DNA of 64,000 bases from Streptomyces sp. NBC_01298 (GCF_035978755.1 NZ_CP108414.1:8866001-8930000), one strand, 5' to 3'; shown: positions 17,319 to 26,366, counted from the first letter of the stretch. Made by a program: numbers and translations. The notes: generated by a model from the letters alone, not told the origin.

Positions 17319-18281
17319 CTACTTGACGGCGCCGGCGGTCATGCCGGACTTCCAGAACCGCTGGAGCATCAGGAAGACGGCGATGAGCGGGGCCACGGCC
17401 ACCAGGGAGCCGACGACGGCGAGCAGGTAGTCCTCGGGATGGCCCTGGTTGAGCGCGGAGGAGTACCAGACGTACAGGCCGAGGTTGACCGGGTAGAGGT
17501 CCTGGTCGGAGAGCATCACCAGGGGCAGGAAGAAGCTGTTCCAGATCTGGGTGAACTGGAAGAGGAAGATGGTCACGAAGCCGGGCGCGATCATCGGGAA
17601 CGCGATGCGACAGAAGGTCCGGAACTCTCCGGCCCCGTCCATCCGCGCCGCTTCCAGTACCTCGTCCGGTACGTAGGAGGCGCTGAAGACCCGGGCCAGG
17701 TACACGCCGAAGGGGAAGACCAGTCCTGGGATGAACACGCCCCAGAACGTGTTCACCAGTCCGGCCTTGGAGGCGAGCAGGTAAAGCGGTATCGCCATCG
17801 CCGTGCCGGGGACCATCACGCCGAGCAGCACGAGCGAGAACAGGCGCTCCTTGCCGGGAAAGGCGAGTTTGTCGAACGCGTAGCCGGCGGCGACGCTGAA
17901 CACCGATGCCAAGAGGGCCCCCACACCGGCGTACAGCACCGTGTTGATCAGCCAGCGCACGTAGATGCCGTCGTCGGCCGCGAACAGGTGGCCCAGGTTG
18001 TCGGCGAGGTGGGTCTCGTCGCCGAGCGCGAACCCGTTCGTTCCGAAGAGGTCCTCGCGGCTCTTGGTGGAGGAAAGCATCAGCCAGGTCAGCGGCAGCA
18101 GGGTGTAGAGCGTGGCGAGGCCGAGGAGAGCGGTGACGCCGGCCTTGGAGAGCAGCACCGACGGAGACTTCGGGGCGCGCCGTTGCCGGCGGGGGCGCGG
18201 GGCCGGACCGGTCACATGCGTCGTCTCTGGGGCCGTCGCAGACGCCGGTGCGGCGGGGGGAAGTACGGAGGAGGAGGTCAC
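17319..18281 (-). CDS. CUT1 sugar ABC permease, MalG type
   Basis: This 320-residue inner-membrane permease has six predicted helices. The EAA-type cytoplasmic loop for ATPase contact is at VLEAARMDGAGEFRTFCRIAFP, near residue 215. The C-terminus FWKSGMTAGAVK is typical of MalG relatives. The GTG start at 18281 overlaps the stop of the upstream permease in GTGA, so the two are translationally coupled. It pairs with the MalF-type subunit and the lipoprotein encoded upstream. No ATPase gene is in the locus. Streptomyces CUT1 importers commonly borrow the shared MsiK ATPase, and that probably applies here. Confidence 0.9.
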   Translation of the reverse strand: MTSSSVLPPAAPASATAPETTHVTGPAPRPRRQRRAPKSPSVLLSKAGVTALLGLATLYTLLPLTWLMLSSTKSREDLFGTNGFALGDETHLADNLGHLFAADDGIYVRWLINTVLYAGVGALLASVFSVAAGYAFDKLAFPGKERLFSLVLLGVMVPGTAMAIPLYLLASKAGLVNTFWGVFIPGLVFPFGVYLARVFSASYVPDEVLEAARMDGAGEFRTFCRIAFPMIAPGFVTIFLFQFTQIWNSFFLPLVMLSDQDLYPVNLGLYVWYSSALNQGHPEDYLLAVVGSLVAVAPLIAVFLMLQRFWKSGMTAGAVK

Positions 18282-19174
18282 GGCTTGCTCCCGCGGCGTG
18301 AGATACGGGTGACGGCGAACGACAGCACGGCGGCGAACAGTGCGATCAGCAGCGAAGCGGCTGCCGCCAGGCCGAAGTCGTTGTTCTGGAAGGCGGCCGT
18401 CTGGACGTACATGTTGGGGGTCCAACTGCTGCCGATCGCGCTGGACGCGTTGTAGATGACCTTCGGCTCGGTGAAGAGCTGGATCGAGCCGATGACGGTG
18501 AACAGGACGGCGAGGGCCACCGCGGGGTAGATCATCGGGACCTTGATGGACAGCGCCGTCCGCACGGCGCCGGCGCCGTCGATCTTCGCCGCCTCCAGGG
18601 TCTCGCGGGGCACGGCCTGCAGGGCGGCGTAGAAGATGACCATGTTGTAGCCCGTCCACTCCCAGACGGCGATGTTGGCCGCCGAGAACACGGCGTTGTC
18701 GACCGACAGGAAGTTGATGTCGATGCCGCCGGATTCGAGGAGGTCGATCACCGGGCTCAGGCCGGGTGTGTAGAGGTACACCCAGATCAGTGCGGCGATC
18801 AGTCCCGGCACCGCGTGCGGCAGGAACAGCGCCAGCTGGAAGAACGACCGTGCCTTGGCCAGACCCGAGTCGAGCAGCAGGGCCAGGACCAGCGATCCGC
18901 CGATCATCACGGGGATGTAGATCGCGCAGTACGCGGCGATGACGAGGAATCCGTCGCGGAAGGCCTCGTCTGACAGCGCGCGGGCGTAGTTCCCCCACCC
19001 GGTGAAGACGTTTTCGGTGCCGCCGAACCCAAGGCCGGAGGTGCGGGTGGTGAACAGGCTCAGCCATGCCGCGTAGAACAGCGGGGCGAGAGTGACGGCC
19101 GCGAACAGGCCGAGGAACGGGGTGAGGAGCAGTGCGGCGGTCCGGCGCTGACCTCGGGCGGATGGGCTTGCCAT
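18278..19174 (-). CDS. CUT1 sugar ABC permease, MalF type
   Basis: This 298-residue permease has an N-terminal helix (ALLLTPFLGLFAAVTLAPLFY) and a normal MalF-like set of helices. The coupling loop TLEAAKIDGAGAVRTALSIKVPM is near residue 205. The ATG at 19174 follows AAGGAAGG. It forms the channel with the MalG-type subunit encoded immediately downstream, with a 4-base overlap. A GC-rich hairpin lies between the binding-protein gene and this one, so expression is probably lower than for the binding protein. Substrate specificity is set by the binding protein and is unknown, probably an oligosaccharide from the lyase. Confidence 0.9.
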   Translation of the reverse strand: MASPSARGQRRTAALLLTPFLGLFAAVTLAPLFYAAWLSLFTTRTSGLGFGGTENVFTGWGNYARALSDEAFRDGFLVIAAYCAIYIPVMIGGSLVLALLLDSGLAKARSFFQLALFLPHAVPGLIAALIWVYLYTPGLSPVIDLLESGGIDINFLSVDNAVFSAANIAVWEWTGYNMVIFYAALQAVPRETLEAAKIDGAGAVRTALSIKVPMIYPAVALAVLFTVIGSIQLFTEPKVIYNASSAIGSSWTPNMYVQTAAFQNNDFGLAAAASLLIALFAAVLSFAVTRISRRGSKP

Positions 19175-19225
19175 ACCGGCCTTCCTTGGGTGGGGCGGGG
19201 GAGAGCGGGTGCGGGAGGGAGCCGG

Positions 19226-19258
19226 GGGGCCGGCCCGCCAAGCGGGCGGGGCCGGCCC
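19226..19258. terminator. Hairpin between binding-protein and permease genes
   Basis: The sequence GGGCCGGCCCGCC pairs with the following GGGCGGGGCCGGCCC around an AAGC loop, with small bulges. It lies between the stop of the lipoprotein gene (19275) and the permease start (19174). It may attenuate the transcript or protect its 5' part. Confidence 0.5.
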
Positions 19259-19274
19259 TCCGGGCTACGGGCTC

Positions 19275-20582
19275 CTACGGGGCGGCGACCTTCAGGCCGC
19301 GCTGCTCCATCTGCGTGATCGTGGCCTTCTCGGCGGTGGAGAGGACATCGGGCAGGCTCGCCGAGCCGTCGGCGACCTTCGGGAGCTGGTCCACGATGGC
19401 CGTGTTGGTCGCGCCCATGACCGGGCCCCACGTCCAGCCGGGCCGGATGGCGTTGTAGGACTGCGACATGAGGGCGTAGATGTCCTGCCCGCCGAAGTAG
19501 TCCGTTGTGAAAGCCGCCTTCGTGACCGGCACGAGACGCGGATCCGCGGGGAACATGCTGCTGGTTCCGGACGACACCCAGGCCTTCATGCCCTCGGGGT
19601 CGGTGGTGATCCACTTGATGAACTCGGCGGCGGCCCCACTGTTGTCGGACCCCTTCGGGATCGCGAAGGACGAACCTCCGAACATGCCCGAGGCCGGCGC
19701 TCCGTCCCACGTCGGGACGGGGGCCACGGCCCACTTGCCCTTCTGGTCGGGGACCGTTGCCTGGAGGGCTCCGGCGCACCAGCTGGCGCAGACGTAGGCG
19801 ACGGTCCGGCCCTTCTGGACGCTCGTCCAGAAGGGGTCCAGCTGGCTCAGCGAGTGGACAAGGCCCGTGCGGGCGAGGTCGCCCCAGTAGGCGGCGACCT
19901 TCTTCGACGGATCGTCGTCGACGGTGACCTTCCAGGAATCCTTCTCGGTCGCGAACCACTTGCCGCCGGCCTGCCAGGAGAGAGCCTCCAAGACCCCGGG
20001 GTTGTCGGTGTACATGACACCGCCGCGGGCGGCCGGGTCGGCCTTCTTCACCTGCTCGGTCATGTTCCGGTACGCGTCCCAGGTCGTGGGAACGCCCATC
20101 TTGTGCTGGTCGAAGAAGTCCTTGCGGTACATCATCATCAAGGGCGCCGCGTCACGCGGAACGGCCCAGGTTTTGCCGCCGAGGTTGACCAGCTGTCGCG
20201 CCGCCTCGGGGAAGCCGGCCTTCACCTCCGCGCCGAGGAGGCCGCTCAGGTCTTCGACCTTCCCCTGGGCCGCGAACTCCGGGAGGTGGGGGTACTCCAC
20301 CACCGCGACGTCCGGCGCGGTGCCGGCCTTCACGGCGTTGGTGAGCTTGGAGTAGTACTCCTGGCCCGACGGAACCGTCTCGAAGGTCACCTTGATGTCC
20401 GGGTGGCTGCTGTTGAAAGCAGCAGCCACCTTGTCGGAACCCTTGACGAAGGACCAGAAGGTGACCTCTCCGGTCTTCTTGGCCGGGGAAGCCCCCTGGT
20501 CCGTCCCGCCACCGCAGGCGGTGGCGAGCAGGGCGAGCGCTGTGACGGAGCCGGCCAGAACGGCCGTGGATCTGCGAAGCAT
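19275..20582 (-). CDS. Sugar-binding lipoprotein of CUT1 importer
   Basis: This 435-residue extracellular solute-binding protein of family 1 captures the sugar and delivers it to the two permeases. The lipobox LLATAC in the first 25 residues (RSTAVLAGSVTALALLATAC) predicts a lipid-anchored surface protein. Typical family segments follow, including EVTFWSFVKGSDKVAAAFNS and the C-terminal Trp-rich part. The ATG at 20582 is chosen, with a GTG nine bases upstream as alternative. It is the first structural gene of the operon. Its 135-base upstream region contains AAACGAAAG, which is also found upstream of the regulator gene. The ligand is unknown. Confidence 0.88.
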   Translation of the reverse strand: MLRRSTAVLAGSVTALALLATACGGGTDQGASPAKKTGEVTFWSFVKGSDKVAAAFNSSHPDIKVTFETVPSGQEYYSKLTNAVKAGTAPDVAVVEYPHLPEFAAQGKVEDLSGLLGAEVKAGFPEAARQLVNLGGKTWAVPRDAAPLMMMYRKDFFDQHKMGVPTTWDAYRNMTEQVKKADPAARGGVMYTDNPGVLEALSWQAGGKWFATEKDSWKVTVDDDPSKKVAAYWGDLARTGLVHSLSQLDPFWTSVQKGRTVAYVCASWCAGALQATVPDQKGKWAVAPVPTWDGAPASGMFGGSSFAIPKGSDNSGAAAEFIKWITTDPEGMKAWVSSGTSSMFPADPRLVPVTKAAFTTDYFGGQDIYALMSQSYNAIRPGWTWGPVMGATNTAIVDQLPKVADGSASLPDVLSTAEKATITQMEQRGLKVAAP

Positions 20583-20670
20583 GATGTGCACCGATCGTTC
20601 ACGGGGGCGTTGACCGAAATCATTCGCCAGTAAGTGAGCTTCGTCAATGCTTCGAGCTTCATTTGATGAG

Positions 20671-20679
20671 AAACGAAAG
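20671..20679 (+). promoter_or_regulatory. Candidate operator AAACGAAAG before importer operon
   Basis: The 9-mer AAACGAAAG (12-mer GAGAAACGAAAG) lies about 90 bases upstream of the lipoprotein start. Nearly the same 12-mer, GACAAACGAAAG, stands upstream of the regulator gene at 21844-21855. Shared occurrence at the two promoters suggests the binding site of the local regulator. Confidence 0.45.
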
Positions 20680-20716
20680 CAAGTGATGCGATGTGGCGCC
20701 TACTCGTGCCCCCGCT

Positions 20717-21799
20717 CTAGGCGTGCCGGCCCGGTTTGGAGAAGGCTCCGCTGGAGTCCCGTACGCGCAGCTCCGGGCGGAGCAGCAGCTCGGCCAGGGG
20801 TGAGGCGGGATCGGCGATTCGCCGCCGCATCAGATCGACCGCCCATGCCCCCACGGCCCTCTTCGGTGGTGCCACGGCCGTGAGTGGCACATTGCTCAGC
20901 TCGGCGACCTCGTCGTCGTACGTCACGATGGCCAGATCCTCCGGAACGCGCAGGTCGCGTGCCTGAAGGAGGCCGACCAGGGTGACGGCATCGAGATCGT
21001 TGTGGACCAAGGCGGCCCGTACGTCACCTGCCTCGACCGCCCGCACGAGCTCCTCGAACCACTCGGTCGACGCCGGTCCGTCGGTCGGATCGACGCGGTA
21101 TTCCGGGCCGGCCGTCAGCCCCAAGGCCTGGCAGGCCATCGCGTAACCCTCGCGGATCAAAGGCGTGTTGGGGCTCTCCGTCCTGGCGACCAGGGCGATC
21201 CGCTCGTGCCCCAGCTCGGCGAGGTGCCGGACCGCCAGGCCCGCGCCATGGGCGTGGTCGGACGCGACCTGTTCCAGCCGCCCGGCGTGGGCCCCGGCCC
21301 GGCGGTCCACGAGAACGACCGGGATGTCGAGGCCGGCCAGCCACTGTTCGGTCCCCGCGGGCTCGAGTCCGGCACGCGGCATCAAGAGCAGGCCGTCGAC
21401 GCCCGCTGCGACGAGCCGTCGCACCTGCTCCCGGTTGTCCGTCAGTGTCTCACCGGAAACCGCGAGCACGATGCGCACTCCGTGCGTGCGCGCCGCATCC
21501 TGCACACCTCGGATGATCTCCGGGTAGTAGTAGTCCCCGGGCGGAACGATCAGTCCGAAGGCGTCCCCCCGACTCACCGGCCGGGTGGCAGGTCGGGACG
21601 TGTCGGCCGCCTGTGCCGCGGCGGGTGACATTGCGCCGCCGTGCACACGAACGACCAGCCCCCGGCCGGCCAAGTCCCGCACGTCTTGGCGCACGGTGAC
21701 GGCGGAGACCCCGATCTCCTCCGCCACCTCTTTCACCTTGATCGCTCCTCGGCGCTCCACGATGCGCAGCAGCGCCTCACGCCGCTCTTCAGCCAGCAC
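20717..21799 (-). CDS. Regulator: DeoR-type HTH fused to LacI-type sensor
   Basis: The protein has 360 residues. The first 60 form a DeoR-type helix-turn-helix (RREALLRIVERRGAIKVKEV, then IGVSAVTVRQDVRDL) followed by GLVVRVHGGA, as in DeoR proteins. Instead of the usual DeoR sugar-phosphate isomerase-like domain, residues about 80-360 are a periplasmic-binding-like sensor (FGLIVPPGDYYYPEIIRGVQ, then DGLLLMPRAG, VVLVDRRAG, ALVHNDLDAVTL, IVTYDDEV). It probably represses the adjacent importer/lyase operon and senses a free sugar or oligosaccharide. It is transcribed separately. The motif AAACGAAAG, present here and before the target operon, fits autoregulation. Confidence 0.85.
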   Translation of the reverse strand: MLAEERREALLRIVERRGAIKVKEVAEEIGVSAVTVRQDVRDLAGRGLVVRVHGGAMSPAAAQAADTSRPATRPVSRGDAFGLIVPPGDYYYPEIIRGVQDAARTHGVRIVLAVSGETLTDNREQVRRLVAAGVDGLLLMPRAGLEPAGTEQWLAGLDIPVVLVDRRAGAHAGRLEQVASDHAHGAGLAVRHLAELGHERIALVARTESPNTPLIREGYAMACQALGLTAGPEYRVDPTDGPASTEWFEELVRAVEAGDVRAALVHNDLDAVTLVGLLQARDLRVPEDLAIVTYDDEVAELSNVPLTAVAPPKRAVGAWAVDLMRRRIADPASPLAELLLRPELRVRDSSGAFSKPGRHA

Positions 21800-21834
21800 T
21801 CACGAGCCCCTCTCATCGCGAGCGAAGCCATGTG

Positions 21835-21855
21835 CTTTCACTCGACAAACGAAAG
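21835..21855. promoter_or_regulatory. Candidate operator of the DeoR/LacI fusion regulator
   Basis: The inverted repeat CTTTC-N11-GAAAG contains AAACGAAAG at 21847-21855, 36 bases upstream of the regulator start. The right half recurs at 20671-20679 upstream of the importer operon. The left half is not conserved there. Confidence 0.45.
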
Positions 21856-22840
21856 GTATCAACGAAGCCGCGGCGTGAGTCGCTCCGTGCTCGCGGAGTT
21901 GCCGCACCGGCGGGTCCTCCTCCCGGGCGCCGGAGGTCCTTCGGGGCCCGGCCCGCACGTGCGCCAGGGCTTGGACCGGAGAGCTCCGGCCCCGGTGCAC
22001 GCGCCGGGGGGCGCCGAACCACTGCCGCGTCGTGGATGCCTGCGGGGCGTGCCGCACCTGCGCAGCGGCGTCTTGTGGTGGGCCCTCGGTCACACTTCGG
22101 AGTCGTACGCGGCCCCGCCTTCCGAGCGCACCTCTCCGGCGCCCTCCGCTGGGCAGCGAGCCACCGGTGACCTGACGCGTGGGACTCATCCTCGACCGGG
22201 GGCTGCATGCTCTTGCCGGGTCCGCGTCGGGCTCATTCGCCGCTGATGACCCGGCCGGCGAGTTCGGGTCGACCGTCGCAGGTCGCTACCCAGCCCGCCC
22301 GGGCCTCACCTCACCCCCGTCAGGTACGTCGCCAGGACCCTCCAGGGAAGTGGTCGGCGTGCCCGCCACCTCGGTCCGCACCTGTTCGGTGATGCGGTAG
22401 ACGTCGCTGGCGATGCGGCGGCTGCCGAGGGTGGGGAGGATGTGGGTCTCGAGGAGGGACTCCAGGGTGCGGAGGGGCTACGACGGCGCTCCGATTCCTG
22501 CGCCGGGCTTGCGGCCGGGACGCGGCCTGGCCGGCCCTGATCCGGTACCTCGACGGGGAGCTGGCCCACCACCCGCGCAGCGCGCTACCTCACCGCGCGC
22601 GGCAGCCGACCGCACCGTCCGGATCCGTGACCGGCTCGCCCCCGGCGATGTGTTCATCGACGGAAGATCGCCCTGACCTGCCGTCGGTTCGGCGGACGGC
22701 AACCTTTTGCGGAGCTGCGGCGACTGACGGGCGACCCGAAGACGATCACACCCACGGATCGTCCGATCACACCGCCGCATGCCGCTGCGCACCGCTGACC
22801 AGAGCCGGTGTGCGAGGCAGGCTCGGAGCGAGGAGCCCCC
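21856..22840. other. Long non-coding or decayed interval
   Basis: I find no complete gene in this about 1-kb interval. The minus-strand stretch at about 22330-22475 resembles a site-specific integrase fragment and is listed separately. Plus-strand sequence at 22478-22676 reads protein-like in alternating frames (TALRFLRRACGRD, then TVRIRDRLAPGDVFIDG), as expected for decayed genes. The interval separates the lyase locus from the xyloglucan genes and may be an old insertion boundary. Confidence 0.4.
22330..22475 (-). pseudogene. Possible site-specific integrase fragment
   Basis: A short minus-strand stretch reads LESLLETHILPTLGSRRIAS and continues into YRITEQVRTEVAG. The THILPxLGxRRI pattern is typical of the core-binding N-terminal domain of phage and ICE tyrosine integrases. 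There is no start and no catalytic domain. It may be a remnant of a mobile element. The match is short and the call is tentative. Confidence 0.3.
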
Positions 22841-25489
22841 ATGAACGAGACGGATCCCACCGCGCACGGTCGCGGTCGGCGCACGCGCGCGGCCGGTGGC
22901 GCGCGACGTACGCGTGGACGCCACCGCCGGCGCTGGACGACGATGGGTCTGGCGCTGGGCGTGCCCGGTGTCCTCGGCCCCTACCTGCTGTTCGTGCAGG
23001 CCGACTCGGAGGCCGCGACGTTGGATTCCGACGCCTATTACGAGGTGGTGTCCGTACGCAGCGACAAGGTGCTGGACGTGCCCGGCGCGGACACGTCGGA
23101 CGGCGCCTGGACTCGGCAGCAGAGCCGCGTGGCCGGCGCCGCGAGTCAGCAGTGGCGGCTGAGGCCGACGGGGGACGGCTACTACGAGCTGGAGAACCGC
23201 AGCAGCAAGAAGATCCTCGGTGTGCGGGGTGCTTCCATGCAGTCGGCGGCGGCCATCGAGCAGCAGTCCGGCCACGGCGAGGCCGCGCAGCAGTGGAAGA
23301 TCGAGAAGGCCGGCGGTGCGGCGGTGAAGATCGTCTCGCGGAGCAGCGGCATGGTGCTGGACGTGTGGGGCGGCTCCAGCGGTGACGGTGTGCCGCTCGT
23401 CCAGTACGCGGACCAGGGCGGCACCAACCAGCGGTGGAAGCTGGTGAAGGCGGGCGGCTCGGGCAGGTACACCTGGCACAACGCGCAGATCGTCGGTGGC
23501 GGTTTCGTCACCGGGCTGGTCTTCAACCCCGCCCGCAAGGACTTGCTGTACGCACGGACCGACATCGGCGGCGCCTACCGCTGGGACGCGACCGCCGCCC
23601 GCTGGACCTCCTTGACCGACTGGATCGGCGGAGCCGACTGGAACCTGCTGGGGATGGAGAGCCTGGCGACCGACCCGGTCGACCCGAACCGCCTGTACCT
23701 CGCGAGCGGCACCTACACCAACGACTGGGCGGGCAACGGCGCGATCCTGCGCTCCACCGACCAGGGCAGGACGTTCCAGCGCACCGACCTGCCGTTCAAA
23801 CTGGGCGGCAACGAGGACGGCCGGTCCATGGGCGAGCGGCTGGTGGTGGACCCGTCCGACCACGGCACGCTCTACCTGGGTACCCGCAAGAACGGGCTCT
23901 GGCGCAGCACTGACTACGGCGTGACGTGGAGCCAGGTCGGCAGCTTCCCCGTGAAGGACGGTGCGAGCAGCGGCGTCGGCCTCTCGTTCGTGACCTTCGG
24001 CCCGTCCGGCAGCAGGACGATCTACGTCGGGGTGGCCGACAAGACCACCTCGCTGTACCGCTCCACCGACGGCGGCAGCACCTGGCAGGCCGTGCCCGGT
24101 CAGCCGAAGGGGCAGCTGCCGCAGCACGGTGTGCTGTCCGGCGACGGCTCGCTGTACCTGACGTACACCGACGCGCCGGGCCCGAACGGCGTGACGGCCG
24201 GGTCAGTGTGGAAGCACACGCCGTCCACCGGGGGCTGGAAGAACATCTCGCCGTCCAGTGGCGGTTACGGGTTCGCCGGCCTGGCGGTCGATCCGCAGCG
24301 CCCGTCCACGGTGATGGTCACCACGCTGGACCGCTGGTGGCCCTCGGACGAGATCTACCGGTCGGCCGACGGCGGCGCGTCCTGGAAGGCGCTCGGCGCG
24401 ACCTCGGTCCGGGACAGCTCCGCCGCGCCGTACGTGGGCACCGGTATCGGTCACTGGATGGGCGCCCTGGCCATCGACCCCTTCGATTCCGGGCACGTGC
24501 TGTACGGCACGGGATCGGGGATGTGGGGCAGCCGCGACGTGACCGCGGCGGACAGCGGGCGGGCGACGCACTGGACCATCCCGGCGAAGGGGTTGGAGGA
24601 GACCGCGACGCTCGGGCTGATCAAGCCCCCCGGTCTTCCCCTGGTCAGTGCGCTCGGCGATGTCAGCGGCTTCCGGCACGAGGACCTCACCAAGGTGCCC
24701 GCCAAGGCGCTGTCCGGGCCGCTGTTCACCAACACCACGGGTATCGACTTCGCCCAGTCGAAGCCGCGGTTCATGGTGCGGGTCGGTCTCGGTGGCGAGC
24801 AGCACGGCGCCTACTCGGCCGACGGCGGCGTCGGCTGGGTACCGTTCGCCGCGCCGCCGGTGCGCGATGCGGGCGGCGGATCCGTGGCCGTCTCGGCTGA
24901 CGGCGCCGCCATGGTGTGGACCCCCGCGGGCCAGGCTCCCTTCCGTTCGGGCAGCCGTGGCTCGGCCTGGACAGCGGTCTCCGGTCTGCCCAAGGACACG
25001 GCCGTCGTGGCCGACCGGTCGGCGGCGAACACCTTCTACGCCCTCAGCGGCGGAACCTTGTACGCCAGCACGGACGGCGGTAAGCACTTCACCGCCCGGG
25101 CCACCGGTCTGGTCGGCGGGCAGCTCAAGACGGTTCCGGGCATCGCAGGGGACCTGTGGATCGCCGGCGGGGGCAACGGACTCCTGCACTCCACCAACGG
25201 GGGGAAGAGCTTCCGCACGCTCGGCGGCGTGGAGCAGGCGAGCGGCGTCGGCTTCGGCAAACCGGCCCCGGGCGCCCGGTACCAGGCGCTGTACCTCAGC
25301 GGGAAGGTGAAGGGCGTCACCGGGCTGTTCCGTTCGACCGACGGCGGCGCGGTCTGGGTCCGGATCAACGACGACCAGCACCAGTTCGGCGGGATCGCCG
25401 TCAACGTCATCAGCGGCGACCCCGACGTGTACGGGCGGGTCTACCTCGGCGCCTACGGCCGTGGCGTGGTGTACGGCGACCTGTCCTGA
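22841..25489 (+). CDS. GH74 xyloglucanase with N-terminal ricin-type CBM
   Basis: This 882-residue secreted enzyme should cut the beta-1,4-glucan backbone of xyloglucan. The ATG at 22841 follows GAGGAG. A long basic N-terminus precedes a hydrophobic signal (MGLALGVPGVLGPYLLFVQA). Residues about 60-205 form a ricin-type lectin domain with three QxW-like repeats (SQQWRL, AQQWKI, NQRWKL). The catalytic part begins at YTWHNAQIVGGGFVTGLVFN and forms twin seven-bladed propellers. The GH74 catalytic Asp residues are seen in ARTDIGGAYRW and SALGDVSGF. Length is normal for GH74 plus CBM13. A strong terminator follows. No CebR-type operator is seen upstream. The convergent neighbour is the anti-sigma-like gene. 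Confidence 0.92.
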   Translation: MNETDPTAHGRGRRTRAAGGARRTRGRHRRRWTTMGLALGVPGVLGPYLLFVQADSEAATLDSDAYYEVVSVRSDKVLDVPGADTSDGAWTRQQSRVAGAASQQWRLRPTGDGYYELENRSSKKILGVRGASMQSAAAIEQQSGHGEAAQQWKIEKAGGAAVKIVSRSSGMVLDVWGGSSGDGVPLVQYADQGGTNQRWKLVKAGGSGRYTWHNAQIVGGGFVTGLVFNPARKDLLYARTDIGGAYRWDATAARWTSLTDWIGGADWNLLGMESLATDPVDPNRLYLASGTYTNDWAGNGAILRSTDQGRTFQRTDLPFKLGGNEDGRSMGERLVVDPSDHGTLYLGTRKNGLWRSTDYGVTWSQVGSFPVKDGASSGVGLSFVTFGPSGSRTIYVGVADKTTSLYRSTDGGSTWQAVPGQPKGQLPQHGVLSGDGSLYLTYTDAPGPNGVTAGSVWKHTPSTGGWKNISPSSGGYGFAGLAVDPQRPSTVMVTTLDRWWPSDEIYRSADGGASWKALGATSVRDSSAAPYVGTGIGHWMGALAIDPFDSGHVLYGTGSGMWGSRDVTAADSGRATHWTIPAKGLEETATLGLIKPPGLPLVSALGDVSGFRHEDLTKVPAKALSGPLFTNTTGIDFAQSKPRFMVRVGLGGEQHGAYSADGGVGWVPFAAPPVRDAGGGSVAVSADGAAMVWTPAGQAPFRSGSRGSAWTAVSGLPKDTAVVADRSAANTFYALSGGTLYASTDGGKHFTARATGLVGGQLKTVPGIAGDLWIAGGGNGLLHSTNGGKSFRTLGGVEQASGVGFGKPAPGARYQALYLSGKVKGVTGLFRSTDGGAVWVRINDDQHQFGGIAVNVISGDPDVYGRVYLGAYGRGVVYGDLS

Positions 25490-25496
25490 TGCTCCG

Positions 25497-25539
25497 GGCC
25501 CGTGGGCGGGCGGCGGTCCGCGCCGTCCACCCACGGGCC
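25497..25539. terminator. Strong bidirectional terminator
   Basis: The left arm GGCCCGTGGGCGGGCGGCG and the right arm at 25521-25539 pair over 19 positions with two mismatches around a 5-base loop. It lies between the convergent GH74 and anti-sigma-like genes. Confidence 0.8.
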
Positions 25540-25556
25540 GGCGAAGCGGCACGGCC

Positions 25557-26366
25557 TCATCGTGCCGGGGTGAAGCCGCCCCGGACCGAGAGGGCGCCGC
25601 GGGGACCGTCGGCGTCGACGCGGTAGCCGTCGTGCTCGACCTCGCGTGCGCCGGCGGCGTGGTTGTACTGGCCGGCGAAGACATGCTGTCCGGCCGGTAC
25701 CGTGCGGCCCGGCTTGAGAATCCAGCGGTAGACCACTGCTCCGCCCTCGTTCCGCACGGTGACGGTGAAATCCTCGGCGGGCAGCGTCCGCCAGTTGCCG
25801 GTGTTCCGCACCCCGCCGGTCTGCGTGATGCGCAGTTCCACGGTGAGTGCGGTGAGCGGTTGGGTGGACTTCAGGGTGATGTTGCTCTGCGCCCAGAAGC
25901 TGTTGCCGTTCGTGCCCAAGGAGCCGGCCGACGACAGAGGCCCGTCCTGGACGTGCGCGTCGCCCGGCCGGGCCGAGCCCAGGGCGCCTGATGGCGAAGG
26001 GCTGGGGCCCGTCGGGGACGAACGGTCCGGCGTGGCCGGCCGGCCGGTGGCGGGCGCCGACGGTGTCGGCCGGGGAGTCCCGGACGGCGCGGACGGCACG
26101 GAGGGAGCGACGGGGGTGGCCGAGACATCCGCCGGGGCCGGCGGCGACTGGACGATGGCGGCGACGGCGAAGCCGCCGACCGCCAGAGTGCCGGCCGCGG
26201 CCAGGGAAGCGAGTGCGATCCTGGGCCAGGGCCTCGCGCCCGAAGACTCGGGGTGGCGGACGGGGGCACCGGAGATGCCGCGTTCCACGCGTGCCAGGAT
26301 CCGGGCACGGTCGGGCTGGTGGGCCTCGGCGGCCGCGCGCAGCCGCCTGGCGAGTTCCTCGTTCAA
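25557..26366 (-). CDS. Anti-sigma-like protein with secreted beta domain
   Basis: The protein has 269 residues from a TTG at 26366. This codon overlaps the sigma gene stop (TTGA), and GGAGGAG lies just before it, so the two genes are coupled. The first about 45 residues are cytoplasmic and helical (NEELARRLRAAAEAHQPDRA). A membrane helix follows near residues 62-85 (IALASLAAAGTLAVGGFAVA), then a long Pro/Ser/Thr linker. The C-terminal about 125 residues are a beta-rich outside domain (contains ITLKSTQPLTALTVELRI and FTVTVRNEGGAVVYRW). The layout resembles RsgI-like anti-sigma factors that sense polysaccharide through an outside domain. The helical N-terminus would hold the sigma factor. The outside domain is not one I can name. 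Confidence 0.7.
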   Translation of the reverse strand: MNEELARRLRAAAEAHQPDRARILARVERGISGAPVRHPESSGARPWPRIALASLAAAGTLAVGGFAVAAIVQSPPAPADVSATPVAPSVPSAPSGTPRPTPSAPATGRPATPDRSSPTGPSPSPSGALGSARPGDAHVQDGPLSSAGSLGTNGNSFWAQSNITLKSTQPLTALTVELRITQTGGVRNTGNWRTLPAEDFTVTVRNEGGAVVYRWILKPGRTVPAGQHVFAGQYNHAAGAREVEHDGYRVDADGPRGALSVRGGFTPAR

